From Paenarthrobacter sp. (GTDB lineage: Bacteria; Actinomycetota; Actinomycetes; Actinomycetales; Micrococcaceae), in contig JAPSHX010000011.1 in NCBI GenBank assembly GCA_031179305.1, forward strand, positions 49,700 through 113,699: a stretch of DNA of 64,000 bases. The letters are read 5' to 3'. A model generated the notes under the pieces. The model was given only the letters and a program-made list of their open reading frames with translations. It ran no database searches and was not told the origin of the DNA. This document shows positions 7,838 to 16,224 of this stretch, piece by piece (positions within the stretch are counted from its first letter, which is position 1; each line of letters opens with the position of its first letter). The position numbers and the translations under genes are program-made.

Positions 7838-9030
7838 CAGTTAGCAGCCTCCTGGTCGCTCTCGAAGCCGGCAGAGTATTCCTCGAACCAGGCCAGTTCC
7901 TCCGCGATCAGCGGGTGTTGTTCGGCGTAGACACTGGCAAAGGCTTCGCGGATATCCGGGACCTCAAGGCCATGCGTTGTGCTGCGGACGTACTTGGCGA
8001 GCTCATCGCCGTCGGCCTTGACCTGGTCGAAGAAAGCTTCATCCGCCAGCCCTTCGGCGCGTAGGTACTTCTCCAGGCGGTCCAACGGATCTTTCTCACG
8101 CCATGCAGCTTCTTCGGCGGATTCCCGATACTTGGTGGGGTCGTCGGCAGTGGTGTGTGCGCCCACCCGGTAGGTGTAGGCCTCAATGAGCACAGGGCCC
8201 CGGCCCTCACGAGCATGCTCGAGTGCCCATTCAGTGACGGCATGGACGGCGATGACATCGTTGCCGTCCACCCGGAGTCCCGGGAAACCATAGCCTTTGG
8301 CGCGGTTAGCCAGTGGAACCTTCGTCTGGACTTCAGTAGGCACGGAAATAGCCCAGTGGTTGTTCTGGCAGAAGAAAACAACCGGGGCGTTGTACGACGC
8401 CGCAAAGACCATCGACTCATGGACGTCGCCTTCGGAGCTGGCGCCGTCACCGAAGTAAGCGATGACTGCAGCCTTGGGGTCGGTGGAGTCTGAGGCCGCT
8501 GCGAACTTCTGGTCCCTTTGGATGCCCATGGCATAGCCAACAGCGTGAAGCGTCTGGGCCGCGAGCACCAATGTATAGAGGTGGAAATTGTTCTCCCGCG
8601 GATCCCAGCCGCCGTTGGACACGCCGCGGAACTGCTTGAGCAGCTCGGAGAGGTCTACATTGCGGACCAGCGCAACGCCGTGTTCGCGGTAGGTGGGGAA
8701 GATGTAGTCCTGGGACTGGCTCGCGTGGCCCGAACCAATCTGTGCGGCCTCCTGGCCAGTCAGCGGCACCCACAAGGCAAGCTCGCCTTGGCGCTGCAGT
8801 GCGGTGGCCTCCTGGTCAAAGCGACGGATCCTCGCCATGTCCGTGTAGAAAACACGGAGCTTTTCCGGATCGATCCGCTTGGCGTAGTCCGAAAAAACAG
8901 GATCGGATCCGAGTTTCCCGTCGGGCCCGAGCAACTGCACCATTTCCACTGGTTCGCCTGGTGCGGCTGCTGCCGCGGTGGTTGCCGCGAGACTTTCTTC
9001 CGTCCCGGGGGGCAGTTGTGTCGAGCCCAT
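7837..9030 (-). CDS. pdhA: 2-oxo acid dehydrogenase E1 component, alpha subunit
   Basis: 397 residues from the ATG at 9030, which has AAGGAG eight bases upstream; a longer reading from 9105 would run through a palindrome and lacks a ribosome site. The thiamine diphosphate motif runs from GDGASSEGD to FFCQNN, and the phosphorylation-loop region HTTADDPTKYR is present. The N-terminal Ala-rich part is not conserved. It is the first subunit gene of the E1-E1-E2 operon. The aminotransferase gene upstream would favour a branched-chain or aromatic 2-oxo acid as substrate, but pyruvate cannot be excluded. Confidence 0.93.
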   Translation of the reverse strand: MGSTQLPPGTEESLAATTAAAAAPGEPVEMVQLLGPDGKLGSDPVFSDYAKRIDPEKLRVFYTDMARIRRFDQEATALQRQGELALWVPLTGQEAAQIGSGHASQSQDYIFPTYREHGVALVRNVDLSELLKQFRGVSNGGWDPRENNFHLYTLVLAAQTLHAVGYAMGIQRDQKFAAASDSTDPKAAVIAYFGDGASSEGDVHESMVFAASYNAPVVFFCQNNHWAISVPTEVQTKVPLANRAKGYGFPGLRVDGNDVIAVHAVTEWALEHAREGRGPVLIEAYTYRVGAHTTADDPTKYRESAEEAAWREKDPLDRLEKYLRAEGLADEAFFDQVKADGDELAKYVRSTTHGLEVPDIREAFASVYAEQHPLIAEELAWFEEYSAGFESDQEAAN

Positions 9031-9083
9031 TCCGTCTCCTTGCTTGCCGTGGCGAGGCGCCGGGCAATGTCTGTCGCTGGGAT

Positions 9084-9121
9084 ATATGCCCGTTCCGGAA
9101 TGCATTCCGGAACGGGCATAT
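9084..9121. promoter_or_regulatory. Perfect 38-bp palindrome upstream of the E1-E2 operon
   Basis: The sequence from 9084 to 9121 equals its own reverse complement at every position. Its centre holds two copies of the 8-bp palindrome TTCCGGAA separated by TGCA, flanked by GCCCG/CGGGC arms. It lies 54 bases before the E1 alpha start. On the minus strand no T-run follows, so an operator for a multimeric regulator is more likely than a terminator of the upstream gene. Confidence 0.7.
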
Positions 9122-9181
9122 GTTTTGGCTTTCGTCCCTTACTTTATCGGCAGTAAGTAGCGATGGCGCATTTGTTAACCG

Positions 9182-10300
9182 CTAGGAACCTTGCGGAGCC
9201 TTTGTATAACCTGCACAGAGATCCAAGAACCGGGTGTTGGCTTCCACCTCGCCGATGCTCACCCGAACACCTTCATTCCCAAAGGCACGAACAGACAGGG
9301 CCTGCTCTGCCGCCAAAGCAGCAAAATCCCCGCTGTGCTGCCCGAGATTCAACCAAACGAAGTTGCCTTGAGCCTCGGGAACGAACCAGCCCAGTCCTCT
9401 CAGGCCGGCCGTCACTCGATCCCGTTCATCCACCAGGCTTTGTACCCTTTCCACAACCTGATCGAAATTCTCGAGTGAAGTAACAGCGGCACGTTCTGCA
9501 ATTTGGGAAACGGCAAAAGGAGTGGCTGTCACCCGGAGATGTTGGGTAAGCAAAGGACCGGAGACACTGTAGCCAACGCGCAGGCCAGCCAGGCCGTGGG
9601 CTTTCGAGAAAGTCCTGAGCACCACCACATTGGGGTATTTGCTGTAGAGCTTGATGCCGTCCACAGCCTCCGCATCCCGCACGAATTCCTGGTAGGCCTC
9701 ATCGATGACCACCACAACATTGGGCGGCACGGCTTGGAGGAACCGTTCCGTTTCCTCAGCAGTGAGGATCGGCCCGGTGGGGTTATTGGGCGTGCACAGG
9801 AGAATCACTTTGGTGCGTACGGTGACCGCGGCAGCCATGGTCTCGAGGTCGTGGCGTCCGTCTGACAGCAGGGGGATTTGCACACTGGCTGCCCCTGCGA
9901 GCCCCACGCATATGGGGTAGGCCTCGAAAGAACGCCAGGCGTAAATCACTTCGTCCTGCTTGCCGTCATCATTCTGGCCGGCGAACGTGGCCAAGATCTG
10001 GTTCAGTGCCCCAAGGCTTCCGGCGCCGGTGACGACATCGTCAGCGGGAACATCCAAGAAGCCGGCCAAAGCGTTCCGTAGCTTTGTGGCCAGGGGATCC
10101 GGGTATCGATTGATGTCGGTCTGGTCCGCAATTGCCTGCAACACTGCAGGAATCGGAGGCAGAGGATTTTCGTTGGACGACAATTTGTAGCTGGTAAGCC
10201 CCTCAATCGCAGCAGGGGGTTTTCCAGCCGCATACTTGGGGAGCCTGTCTACGACCGGACGAGGGAGTACGCCCTCCGGTACGTTGTCAGTAGTAGTCAT
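9182..10300 (-). CDS. hisC: Histidinol-phosphate/aromatic aminotransferase family
   Basis: 372 residues from the ATG at 10300 (an upstream in-frame start at 10366 would add a 22-residue tail not usual in the family). The PLP lysine is in FSKAHGLAGLRVGY, the N-terminal signature YKLSSNENPLPP and the LCTPNNPTGPI motif are those of HisC-type class I/II aminotransferases. Such a copy outside a his operon often acts as aromatic-amino-acid transaminase (Pat). It precedes the E1-E2 operon on the same strand, 151 bases upstream of it, so it could feed branched-chain or aromatic 2-oxo acids to the dehydrogenase. Confidence 0.85.
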   Translation of the reverse strand: MTTTDNVPEGVLPRPVVDRLPKYAAGKPPAAIEGLTSYKLSSNENPLPPIPAVLQAIADQTDINRYPDPLATKLRNALAGFLDVPADDVVTGAGSLGALNQILATFAGQNDDGKQDEVIYAWRSFEAYPICVGLAGAASVQIPLLSDGRHDLETMAAAVTVRTKVILLCTPNNPTGPILTAEETERFLQAVPPNVVVVIDEAYQEFVRDAEAVDGIKLYSKYPNVVVLRTFSKAHGLAGLRVGYSVSGPLLTQHLRVTATPFAVSQIAERAAVTSLENFDQVVERVQSLVDERDRVTAGLRGLGWFVPEAQGNFVWLNLGQHSGDFAALAAEQALSVRAFGNEGVRVSIGEVEANTRFLDLCAGYTKAPQGS

Positions 10301-10372
10301 GGCTTCAAGCCTACTTGCCGATCCACGGCTGACGCCGAGCTCTTTAACAGGCGCGTGTGAAAGCATGGGTCA

Positions 10373-10801
10373 ATGGGTTCATTCATCATTCGTGTCCTGA
10401 TCAACGGGCTTGCCCTGTGGGTTGCAACCTGGCTCCTGCAAGGCATGGACATCTCCACAAGTGCCACAGAGTCGGCCGCAGCCAACGCAGGACTGACGCA
10501 GGGGGCAGACACCGCCGGCATCATTCTGGCGTATCTGTTCATCGGCCTGATCTTTGGAGTGGTGAACGCCTTTGTCCGTCCGCTGGTCAGGCTGTTGTCC
10601 CTCCCTGTGACCATCCTGACGCTTGGCTTGTTCACCATCGTGATCAACGCAGCAATGCTGTATCTGACGGCTTGGCTAAGCACCTTCACGCCCGTGCACC
10701 TCACTATCGATTCCTTCTTCTGGACAGCCATCCTGGCGTCGATCATCATCAGCATCATCTCCATGGTGGCGGGCCTGATTCCGGGGGCCAGGAAGCGCTA
10801 G
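10373..10801 (+). CDS. Phage-holin-4 superfamily membrane protein
   Basis: 142 residues with about four hydrophobic segments: residues 1-20, 45-65, 75-100 and 110-135. The pattern FVRPLVRLLSLPVTILTLGLF in the middle is the hallmark of the family named after a phage holin (pfam04020), which in ordinary chromosomes is a short membrane protein of unknown role. No lysis genes surround it. It is divergent from the aminotransferase gene with a short shared promoter region. Confidence 0.8.
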   Translation: MGSFIIRVLINGLALWVATWLLQGMDISTSATESAAANAGLTQGADTAGIILAYLFIGLIFGVVNAFVRPLVRLLSLPVTILTLGLFTIVINAAMLYLTAWLSTFTPVHLTIDSFFWTAILASIIISIISMVAGLIPGARKR

Positions 10802-10829
10802 CACCCCTTGGCGCTCGTCGCCTCCTTCT

Positions 10830-12176
10830 TCAGGGCCTTACCTTGTTCCGGCTCCAGCCCTCGTATCCGGAAGGCGGTGGCGCCGCGGGACGGATCACCG
10901 ATGCTTGAACCTGCATCGGCGCTCTTTCCAGCTTGAACCGCGTCACCTTGGCAACCCCGCCAGCCCCGACAACACCCGCAAATGCGGCAGTCGATGCTGC
11001 GAGTGACTCGTCACGGCTTGCTTCAACCAGTTCCGCTCCGGCAGCGTAGTTTTCCTGATCGTGCCCGGGGCCGATGCCCGGATCTTCCCCTTCGGGTGTC
11101 TTGACCTCATTGGTCAGTGTGACCGTCACCCTGTCCCTATTATCGGCGTTGACTCGGCCGTCTGTTCCTGGAACCCAGTCTTGGACGTGTTCCAGATGGA
11201 GCGAATTGATGCCGGGCTCAGCCGAGATGCTGCCGACGGGCGCCCCGGCCGTCAGCACATACTTGAGATCGAATTCGCTGAGAAACGCCTTGTCCCGGCT
11301 GAGGTTCATGGCGTGGATACCTCCCTGGCTGTGTCCCACTGCCACTACTTGATCGCCCGCCTCAGCCCCGGCTTCACGGAGTGCCGCGCCAACAGCCGGG
11401 ACAACTTCTTCGGAGCCGTAACCCAGTGCTTCGCCAATTCCTTGAATGTCGAAAGGATTGGTAGGGGGTGAATCAGGCTGGGTTCCAGGGATCAGCACCA
11501 TCCATGAAGCAGAGCCGTTGTTGTCAAAGCGAATCACTTCAATTTCTCCGCTGTTGCGGGCGTGGAGCCTCTCGAGACGACGGAGGCTTTCCGCCATGGA
11601 CGGATCCACGTCCGCCACCGATTCGTCCACTCTTTCAACACTCACGGGTCTTGGCCGCAGGTCCGGACGGAGAGGCGATTCAAGGACGCCGCGAGCGACG
11701 CCCCCTGAACTCGTCCAATAAGGAAAAACTGCACCCGCCAAGTAATTGCTCATGTCCCGCGTCGGCGGCCAGGCCAATTTCATCTCGTCAAAGGTCGGGA
11801 GTCGCGGGAGGGCGTTCTTGGCCTCCGCTTCCACGTAATCCCTATGGCTGGCCCGCACGCTTCCACTGACCTCTAACAATTCCTGACGAACCCTTCCCAC
11901 TTCCTTCCGGCTTTCGGCCACAGCGTTGATGGCGTTACAGCCGGTGTCATAGGAATCGTAGAGAAAGGGTTCCAGGCAGTCTTGAACCCGACGCGCTTCC
12001 TCTTCGATGTCCACGAGCTGTTGGACCAAGTCGTCCAGCTTGCCCGCACCCCTCAGGAGCTCCTCAAGCTGAAAAGACATTCCTCCCACCCCTCCCCTGA
12101 TACTGAGGATCCCGTCACTGACGGGGCGAGAGGTTTGCGGTGCTGAGCCGGCCCCGGCGGGAGCCGCATCTGCCAT
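10830..12176 (-). CDS. Alpha/beta-hydrolase with WXG100-like N-terminal helical region
   Basis: 448 residues. The N-terminal 130 residues are helical and charged, like the helical part of LXG/WXG100-type secreted proteins. The C-terminal part has a serine hydrolase nucleophile motif, GHSQGG, near residue 285, preceded by IPGTQPDSPPTNPFD and followed by an aspartate/histidine-containing segment (HLEHVQDWVPGTDG). This is like secreted lipases or PE/PPE-type hydrolases. Its start overlaps the stop of the small WXG100-like gene (TAATG), so both are made together. No signal peptide is visible; export by an ESX/type VII-like route is inferred only. Confidence 0.7.
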   Translation of the reverse strand: MADAAPAGAGSAPQTSRPVSDGILSIRGGVGGMSFQLEELLRGAGKLDDLVQQLVDIEEEARRVQDCLEPFLYDSYDTGCNAINAVAESRKEVGRVRQELLEVSGSVRASHRDYVEAEAKNALPRLPTFDEMKLAWPPTRDMSNYLAGAVFPYWTSSGGVARGVLESPLRPDLRPRPVSVERVDESVADVDPSMAESLRRLERLHARNSGEIEVIRFDNNGSASWMVLIPGTQPDSPPTNPFDIQGIGEALGYGSEEVVPAVGAALREAGAEAGDQVVAVGHSQGGIHAMNLSRDKAFLSEFDLKYVLTAGAPVGSISAEPGINSLHLEHVQDWVPGTDGRVNADNRDRVTVTLTNEVKTPEGEDPGIGPGHDQENYAAGAELVEASRDESLAASTAAFAGVVGAGGVAKVTRFKLERAPMQVQASVIRPAAPPPSGYEGWSRNKVRP

Positions 12177-12487
12177 TACGGACCCCGTTCGCCGGAGACG
12201 GAGACGTTTTGAGAATGTCGAAGAACGATGGCAACGGAGGCTTCCACCGACTCACGTGCACGCATCAGCGCTGAAGCATGCAGAGCAAGGGTGGTCCGGT
12301 AAGCCCGTCCCGCGGGAGAAAGCCAGTCATCCACCTGCGCTCTCCGTAGGGACGTGAGAACCAAGTCCACTTGGTCTACGCACGCTTGCATCCGCCAAGC
12401 GAGCCTTTGGACTTCGTGGCTTCGGGAGGCACACTCCAAGGGATCAAAAGTGGGCAGGTTGGGTGCAGGCATCAAGCCGACGCTCAT
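12176..12487 (-). CDS. WXG100-like small protein
   Basis: 103 residues, about the size of ESX secretion substrates and partners. It is largely helical with a turn in the middle at DDWLSPAGRAYRTTL, where W-x-x-x-A-G-x-x-Y replaces the WXG turn, and it ends with no transmembrane segment. The gene sits directly before the hydrolase gene with one base of overlap, the usual order for a small partner or chaperone and its larger effector. No type VII secretion ATPase (EccC) lies in the window, so the assignment depends on that machinery existing elsewhere. Confidence 0.6.
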   Translation of the reverse strand: MSVGLMPAPNLPTFDPLECASRSHEVQRLAWRMQACVDQVDLVLTSLRRAQVDDWLSPAGRAYRTTLALHASALMRARESVEASVAIVLRHSQNVSVSGERGP

Positions 12488-12655
12488 TGTCTGTGTACTC
12501 CGTTGATTGTTCTGCTGATCGGTAGAGTCGACGCTACGCAGCGGCCGAACCCAACGGAAGTGCCGCCGTCGGCTATGTGGATAACCTGATTAGCCGTCCA
12601 CATAGGCTCGTCATCGGCTCCCGACCCCTACGTCGAGCATGAAAGAATAGGCGAC

Positions 12656-14062
12656 ATGGCTGAATCCACCCGCGTGTCCCTCGCTTCCGAACCCCTCGCC
12701 CTTGGCGCCCTTGACGGCCGCTACCGTGCCGCCGTCGCGCCCCTCGTTGACTACTTGTCAGAGGCCGCGCTTAACCGCGATCGCGTTCACGTCGAAGTTG
12801 AATGGCTCATCCACCTGACCAGCCAGTCCGTGTTGCCCGGCGCGGAGCCGCTGTCCGACGAGCAGGTGGCCCAGCTGCGTGCCATCGTTAACGACTTCGA
12901 TGCCGCCTCGGTCAATGAGCTCGCGGAGATCGAAGCCGTCACCGTCCACGACGTCAAGGCTGTTGAGTACTACATCGGCCGCCGGCTGCCGGCCATTGGC
13001 ATCGAGAACCTCACCGCCATGGTGCATTTCGGATGCACGTCCGAGGACATCAACAACCTCTCCTACGCTGTGGGTATCAAGGGCGCGGTGGAGAACGTGT
13101 GGCTGCCCAACGCCACCGCCCTCGTGAAGCAGATCGAAGCCATGGCCGAAGCAAACCGCTCCGTGCCCATGCTGTCCCGCACCCACGGACAGCCTGCAAC
13201 GCCCACCACGCTGGGCAAGGAGCTTGCTGTCATCGCTCACCGCTTGAACCGGCAGCTGGCGCGCATTGCAAAGACTGAGTACCTGGGCAAGATCAACGGC
13301 GCCACCGGCACCTACGCGGCGCACGTCGCTTCAGTTCCGAGTGCTGACTGGGAAGCTGTCGCCAAGACGTTCGTGGAAGGCTTGGGCCTTACCTGGAACC
13401 CGCTCACCACGCAGATCGAAAGCCACGACTGGCAGGCGGAGCTTTACGCTGACATCGCACGCTTCAACCGCATCCTGCACAACGTCTGCACGGACATCTG
13501 GAGCTACATCTCCATCGGTTACTTCCGCCAGATCCCGGTTGCCGGGGCAACGGGCTCCTCCACGATGCCGCACAAGGTCAACCCGATCCGCTTCGAGAAC
13601 GCCGAAGCCAACCTGGAAATTTCCAACGGCCTCCTGGACACACTGGGCGCCACACTTGTTACCTCCCGCTGGCAGCGCGACCTCACGGACTCCTCCTCAC
13701 AGCGGAACATCGGCGTTGCCTTCGGCCACTCGCTGCTCGCGATCTCCAACGTAGCCAAGGGTCTGAAGGCCCTGGACGTCGCAGAGGAAGTCCTCGCCGG
13801 CGACCTCAACACCAACTGGGAAGTCCTGGGTGAAGCCATCCAGATGGTCATGCGCGCCGAAGCCATCGCCGGCGTCGAAGGCATGGAAAACCCTTACGAA
13901 CGCCTCAAGGACCTGACCCGCGGCCAGCGCGTGGACGGCGCCCGCATGCAGGAATTCGTTCAGGGTCTGGGCCTCTCCTCCGACGCCGAGGCACGCCTGC
14001 TTGCCCTGACCCCGGGTAAGTACACGGGCATCGCTGACAAACTGGTGGACCACCTGCGGTAA
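12656..14062 (+). CDS. purB: Adenylosuccinate lyase
   Basis: 468 residues, the normal length. It cleaves adenylosuccinate to AMP and SAICAR to AICAR, giving fumarate, in purine synthesis. The fumarase/aspartase family signature GSSTMPHKVNPIRFENAEAN lies near residue 300 with the catalytic serine loop; RTHGQPATPTTLGKEL near 175 supplies the catalytic histidine; and TSEDINNLSYA near 125 is the substrate loop. It stands alone, divergent from the WXG100-like pair, and is followed by a hairpin terminator. It is a cytosolic housekeeping enzyme. Confidence 0.96.
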   Translation: MAESTRVSLASEPLALGALDGRYRAAVAPLVDYLSEAALNRDRVHVEVEWLIHLTSQSVLPGAEPLSDEQVAQLRAIVNDFDAASVNELAEIEAVTVHDVKAVEYYIGRRLPAIGIENLTAMVHFGCTSEDINNLSYAVGIKGAVENVWLPNATALVKQIEAMAEANRSVPMLSRTHGQPATPTTLGKELAVIAHRLNRQLARIAKTEYLGKINGATGTYAAHVASVPSADWEAVAKTFVEGLGLTWNPLTTQIESHDWQAELYADIARFNRILHNVCTDIWSYISIGYFRQIPVAGATGSSTMPHKVNPIRFENAEANLEISNGLLDTLGATLVTSRWQRDLTDSSSQRNIGVAFGHSLLAISNVAKGLKALDVAEEVLAGDLNTNWEVLGEAIQMVMRAEAIAGVEGMENPYERLKDLTRGQRVDGARMQEFVQGLGLSSDAEARLLALTPGKYTGIADKLVDHLR

Positions 14063-14092
14063 GGACCACTTGCAGTAATGCAGAACGCTCGA

Positions 14093-14131
14093 CGACGGCG
14101 GGCCGGGGTTGGGTGCCTCGGTCCGCCGTCG
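14093..14131 (+). terminator. Hairpin after purB, ACGGCG-core family
   Basis: CGACGGCGGGCC (14093-14104) pairs with GGTCCGCCGTCG (14120-14131) with one G-U pair, 30 bases after the purB stop, followed by GGCGTTT. It is one of six hairpins in the window with the same core. Confidence 0.7.
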
Positions 14132-14210
14132 GCGTTTAAGCTGGTGCACAGACTCGCGTTCCCTCACCCAGAATCCCGGAACAGTTACCAACGTAAGGAG
14201 CGGAGCACGC

Positions 14211-14873
14211 ATGAAGCTCCTGTTGATCAGGCACGGACAGACACCCGGCAACGTCGCAGGCCAGTTGGACACAGCTTTCCCGGGGCCGGGGCTCACCGAG
14301 CTCGGCGAACGACAAGCGGCCGCACTGCCTGAAGCCTTGGCTGACGAAGCCATTGAAGCCCTTTACACCTCGACGTTACTGCGCACCCACAAGACCGCCG
14401 CGCCTCTGGCGAAGGCCACCGCATTGGAGCCGACAATTCTGGACGGCGTCCATGAAATTGAGGCCGGGGCGCTGGAGAAGAAGACCGACCACGAATCCCA
14501 CCTTCGCTACATGAGTACAGTCTTCGCCTGGACAGACGGTGACTTGGATGTGCGCATGCCCGGAGCGTTCAGCGGGCACGACTTCTTCACCAGGTTTGAT
14601 GCTTCGGTACGGGAAGTTGCCGAAGCTGGACACTCCACAGCAGCCATCGTGAGCCACGGTGCCGCAATCCGCTGCTGGGCAGGACGCAGGGCAGCGGACA
14701 TAGATACGGTGTTCGCCGAAACCCATCAACTCCCTAACACCGGGATCGTGGCTTTGGAAGGCGACCCCGAAGGCGGATGGCGGATGCTGCATTGGGACCA
14801 GATCCCGGTTGGAGGCATGGCGCTGGCAGACCAAACCGCCGAGGACCCCACGGGCGAGGCCCTTCAGCCCTGA
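14211..14873 (+). CDS. Histidine phosphatase (phosphoglycerate mutase-like)
   Basis: 220 residues from the ATG at 14211, which has AAGGAG ten bases upstream; the reading frame extends further upstream but lacks a start with a ribosome site. The phosphohistidine motif is LLIRHGQTPGN at the N-terminus; the second catalytic histidine is in VSHGAAIRCW near residue 145, and HEIEAGALEKK supplies the acid. The enzyme removes phosphate from an unknown small substrate. It follows the purB terminator and is probably transcribed alone. Confidence 0.87.
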   Translation: MKLLLIRHGQTPGNVAGQLDTAFPGPGLTELGERQAAALPEALADEAIEALYTSTLLRTHKTAAPLAKATALEPTILDGVHEIEAGALEKKTDHESHLRYMSTVFAWTDGDLDVRMPGAFSGHDFFTRFDASVREVAEAGHSTAAIVSHGAAIRCWAGRRAADIDTVFAETHQLPNTGIVALEGDPEGGWRMLHWDQIPVGGMALADQTAEDPTGEALQP

Positions 14874-14886
14874 TCCGTTTGGCTCC

Positions 14887-14940
14887 TTCAGGGACATTGC
14901 GCGATTCAGGGACGTTGCGCGATTCAGGGAAGTTGCGGGG
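14887..14940. repeat. Three tandem copies of an 18-bp unit
   Basis: TTCAGGGACATTGCGCGA, TTCAGGGACGTTGCGCGA and TTCAGGGAAGTTGCGGGG follow head to tail just after the phosphatase stop codon. The third copy has diverged at its end. The region has no gene of its own. Confidence 0.85.
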
Positions 14941-15107
14941 TCCGCTTTGCGTCCCAAACCTACTCGGGAGGGCGCAGAGCAGGCCTCACAACGGGAGAAG
15001 GCCTGCATTTCTCCCGACGCTTACGCGCAGGAAACACCGCGGTAACCACAGTTCCCTAGACTTAAGACGCATAAACACCTCCCCGAAACCCGGCGAAATG
15101 AGGCAAG

Positions 15108-15611
15108 ATGCAGACCAACCCACGGCTCAACATCCGGCAGGTAACTTGGGCGAACCCCGTGGGCGCAGACCTCCGCGCCGCACAGCAGGCGGAACTCGAT
15201 GCGAGGTTCGGAACCAAGGATCACGAGCCCGGTCCCCCGCCCTCCGAGGCCGACACTGCCGTGTTTGTTGTGGCCTACGAGAAGTGCTCCGGCCAACCTC
15301 TCGGCTGCGGCGGCCTAAGAATGTTGGATGAGAAGACCGCCGAGATCAAGCGGCTTTACGTGGTCCCCTACGCCCGGGGTTCGGGAGTGGCGAGTTCCAT
15401 CCTCGCAGCGCTCGAGGCGCAGGCTCATTCCCATGGATTCAGCGTGATCGCAGCTGAGGCAGGGTCGGCCCAGTCGGATGGACGGAGTTTCTATGAAAGT
15501 GCGGGCTTTGCCGCCGTACCAAATTTCGGCCCGTACATCGGTGCCAGTGAATCGTATTGCTATTCCAAGCGGATCGACTCTCACAGCGCCTCGCACACAG
15601 CGATGGCCTAG
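15108..15611 (+). CDS. GNAT-family N-acetyltransferase
   Basis: 167 residues with the acetyl-CoA-binding core of GNAT enzymes: IKRLYVVPYARGSGVASSIL near residues 80-99, where RGSGVAS is the R/Q-x-x-G-x-G/A loop, followed by the helix LAALEAQAHSHGF and the C-terminal FYESAGF motif. It transfers an acetyl group to an amine or amino group of unknown identity. The start ATG is preceded by a weak ribosome site (GAGGCAAG). It is a stand-alone gene upstream of the thioesterase. Confidence 0.85.
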   Translation: MQTNPRLNIRQVTWANPVGADLRAAQQAELDARFGTKDHEPGPPPSEADTAVFVVAYEKCSGQPLGCGGLRMLDEKTAEIKRLYVVPYARGSGVASSILAALEAQAHSHGFSVIAAEAGSAQSDGRSFYESAGFAAVPNFGPYIGASESYCYSKRIDSHSASHTAMA

Positions 15612-15663
15612 GTCACTGGTGCAATATCCAGCGAAGGTTGCGCCGGTTCGATAATCTCGGATT

Positions 15664-16098
15664 ATGGAAAAAGCAGACATCACCTTTCGTACCCGCAAAT
15701 GGGTGCGGCCCGAGGACCTTAACGCCAACGGCACACTCTTTGGTGGCAGCCTGCTGAAGTGGATCGATGAAGAGGCCGCGATCTATGCCATCCTCCAATT
15801 GGGCAACGGTCGCGCCGTCACCAAGTACATCTCCGAGATCAATTTTGTGAGCTCGGCCGTCCAGGGCGACCTCGTGGAAATGGGCCTGACGGCGAAGCGC
15901 TTCGGACGGACGTCCCTGACCATGCGGGCCGAGGTCCGCAATATGATCACCCGGGAGGCGATCCTTACCATCGAGGAAATCGTCTTCGTTAACCTCGGCG
16001 CAGACGGCCGCCCCCAGCCGCACGGTTACACGGAGATCACGTACGATCGCGACCGCATTCCCACGCACCACCTCACGGAAACCCTGGACGAGGACTGA
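15664..16098 (+). CDS. Acyl-CoA thioesterase, hotdog fold
   Basis: 144 residues forming one hotdog domain of the YciA/acyl-CoA hydrolase group. The diagnostic motif LNANGTLFGGSLLKWIDEEA near residues 20-39 supplies the catalytic aspartate and the helix dipole. It cleaves acyl-CoA to the free acid and CoA. The segment NFVSSAVQGDLVEMG matches the second conserved strand. It lies 52 bases after the acetyltransferase on the same strand, and a hairpin terminator follows at 16125-16154. Confidence 0.88.
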   Translation: MEKADITFRTRKWVRPEDLNANGTLFGGSLLKWIDEEAAIYAILQLGNGRAVTKYISEINFVSSAVQGDLVEMGLTAKRFGRTSLTMRAEVRNMITREAILTIEEIVFVNLGADGRPQPHGYTEITYDRDRIPTHHLTETLDED

Positions 16099-16124
16099 AC
16101 CACCCGGCGTCGCGCATTCCTGCA

Positions 16125-16154
16125 GGTTGGCGGCGTGTAACCAGCCCGCCAACC
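16125..16154 (+). terminator. Hairpin after the thioesterase gene
   Basis: GGTTGGCGG (16125-16133) pairs perfectly with CCGCCAACC (16146-16154) around a 12-base loop, 27 bases after the stop codon. No strong T-run follows. Confidence 0.5.
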
Positions 16155-16224
16155 AGACAGGAACTTTGGGCAAACCCTGCGAACTACCGTTGAACCCGCC
16201 CGAGCGGCAGGGTAGAACGGATAA

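Noticed and set aside
9031..9105. N-terminal extension of E1 alpha from 9105
   Set aside because: It would be translated through the 38-bp palindrome and has no ribosome site; AAGGAG directly precedes the ATG at 9030.
10373..10801. Phage lysis role for the holin-family protein
   Set aside because: No endolysin, integrase or structural phage gene is nearby, and the family is common in ordinary chromosomes.
14109..14210. N-terminal extension of the histidine phosphatase at 14211
   Set aside because: It runs through the purB terminator hairpin and lacks a ribosome site, while the ATG at 14211 is preceded by AAGGAG and by the motif-bearing N-terminus.
14887..14940. CRISPR-like array
   Set aside because: The units are contiguous without spacers and only 18 bases long, and there is no cas gene.
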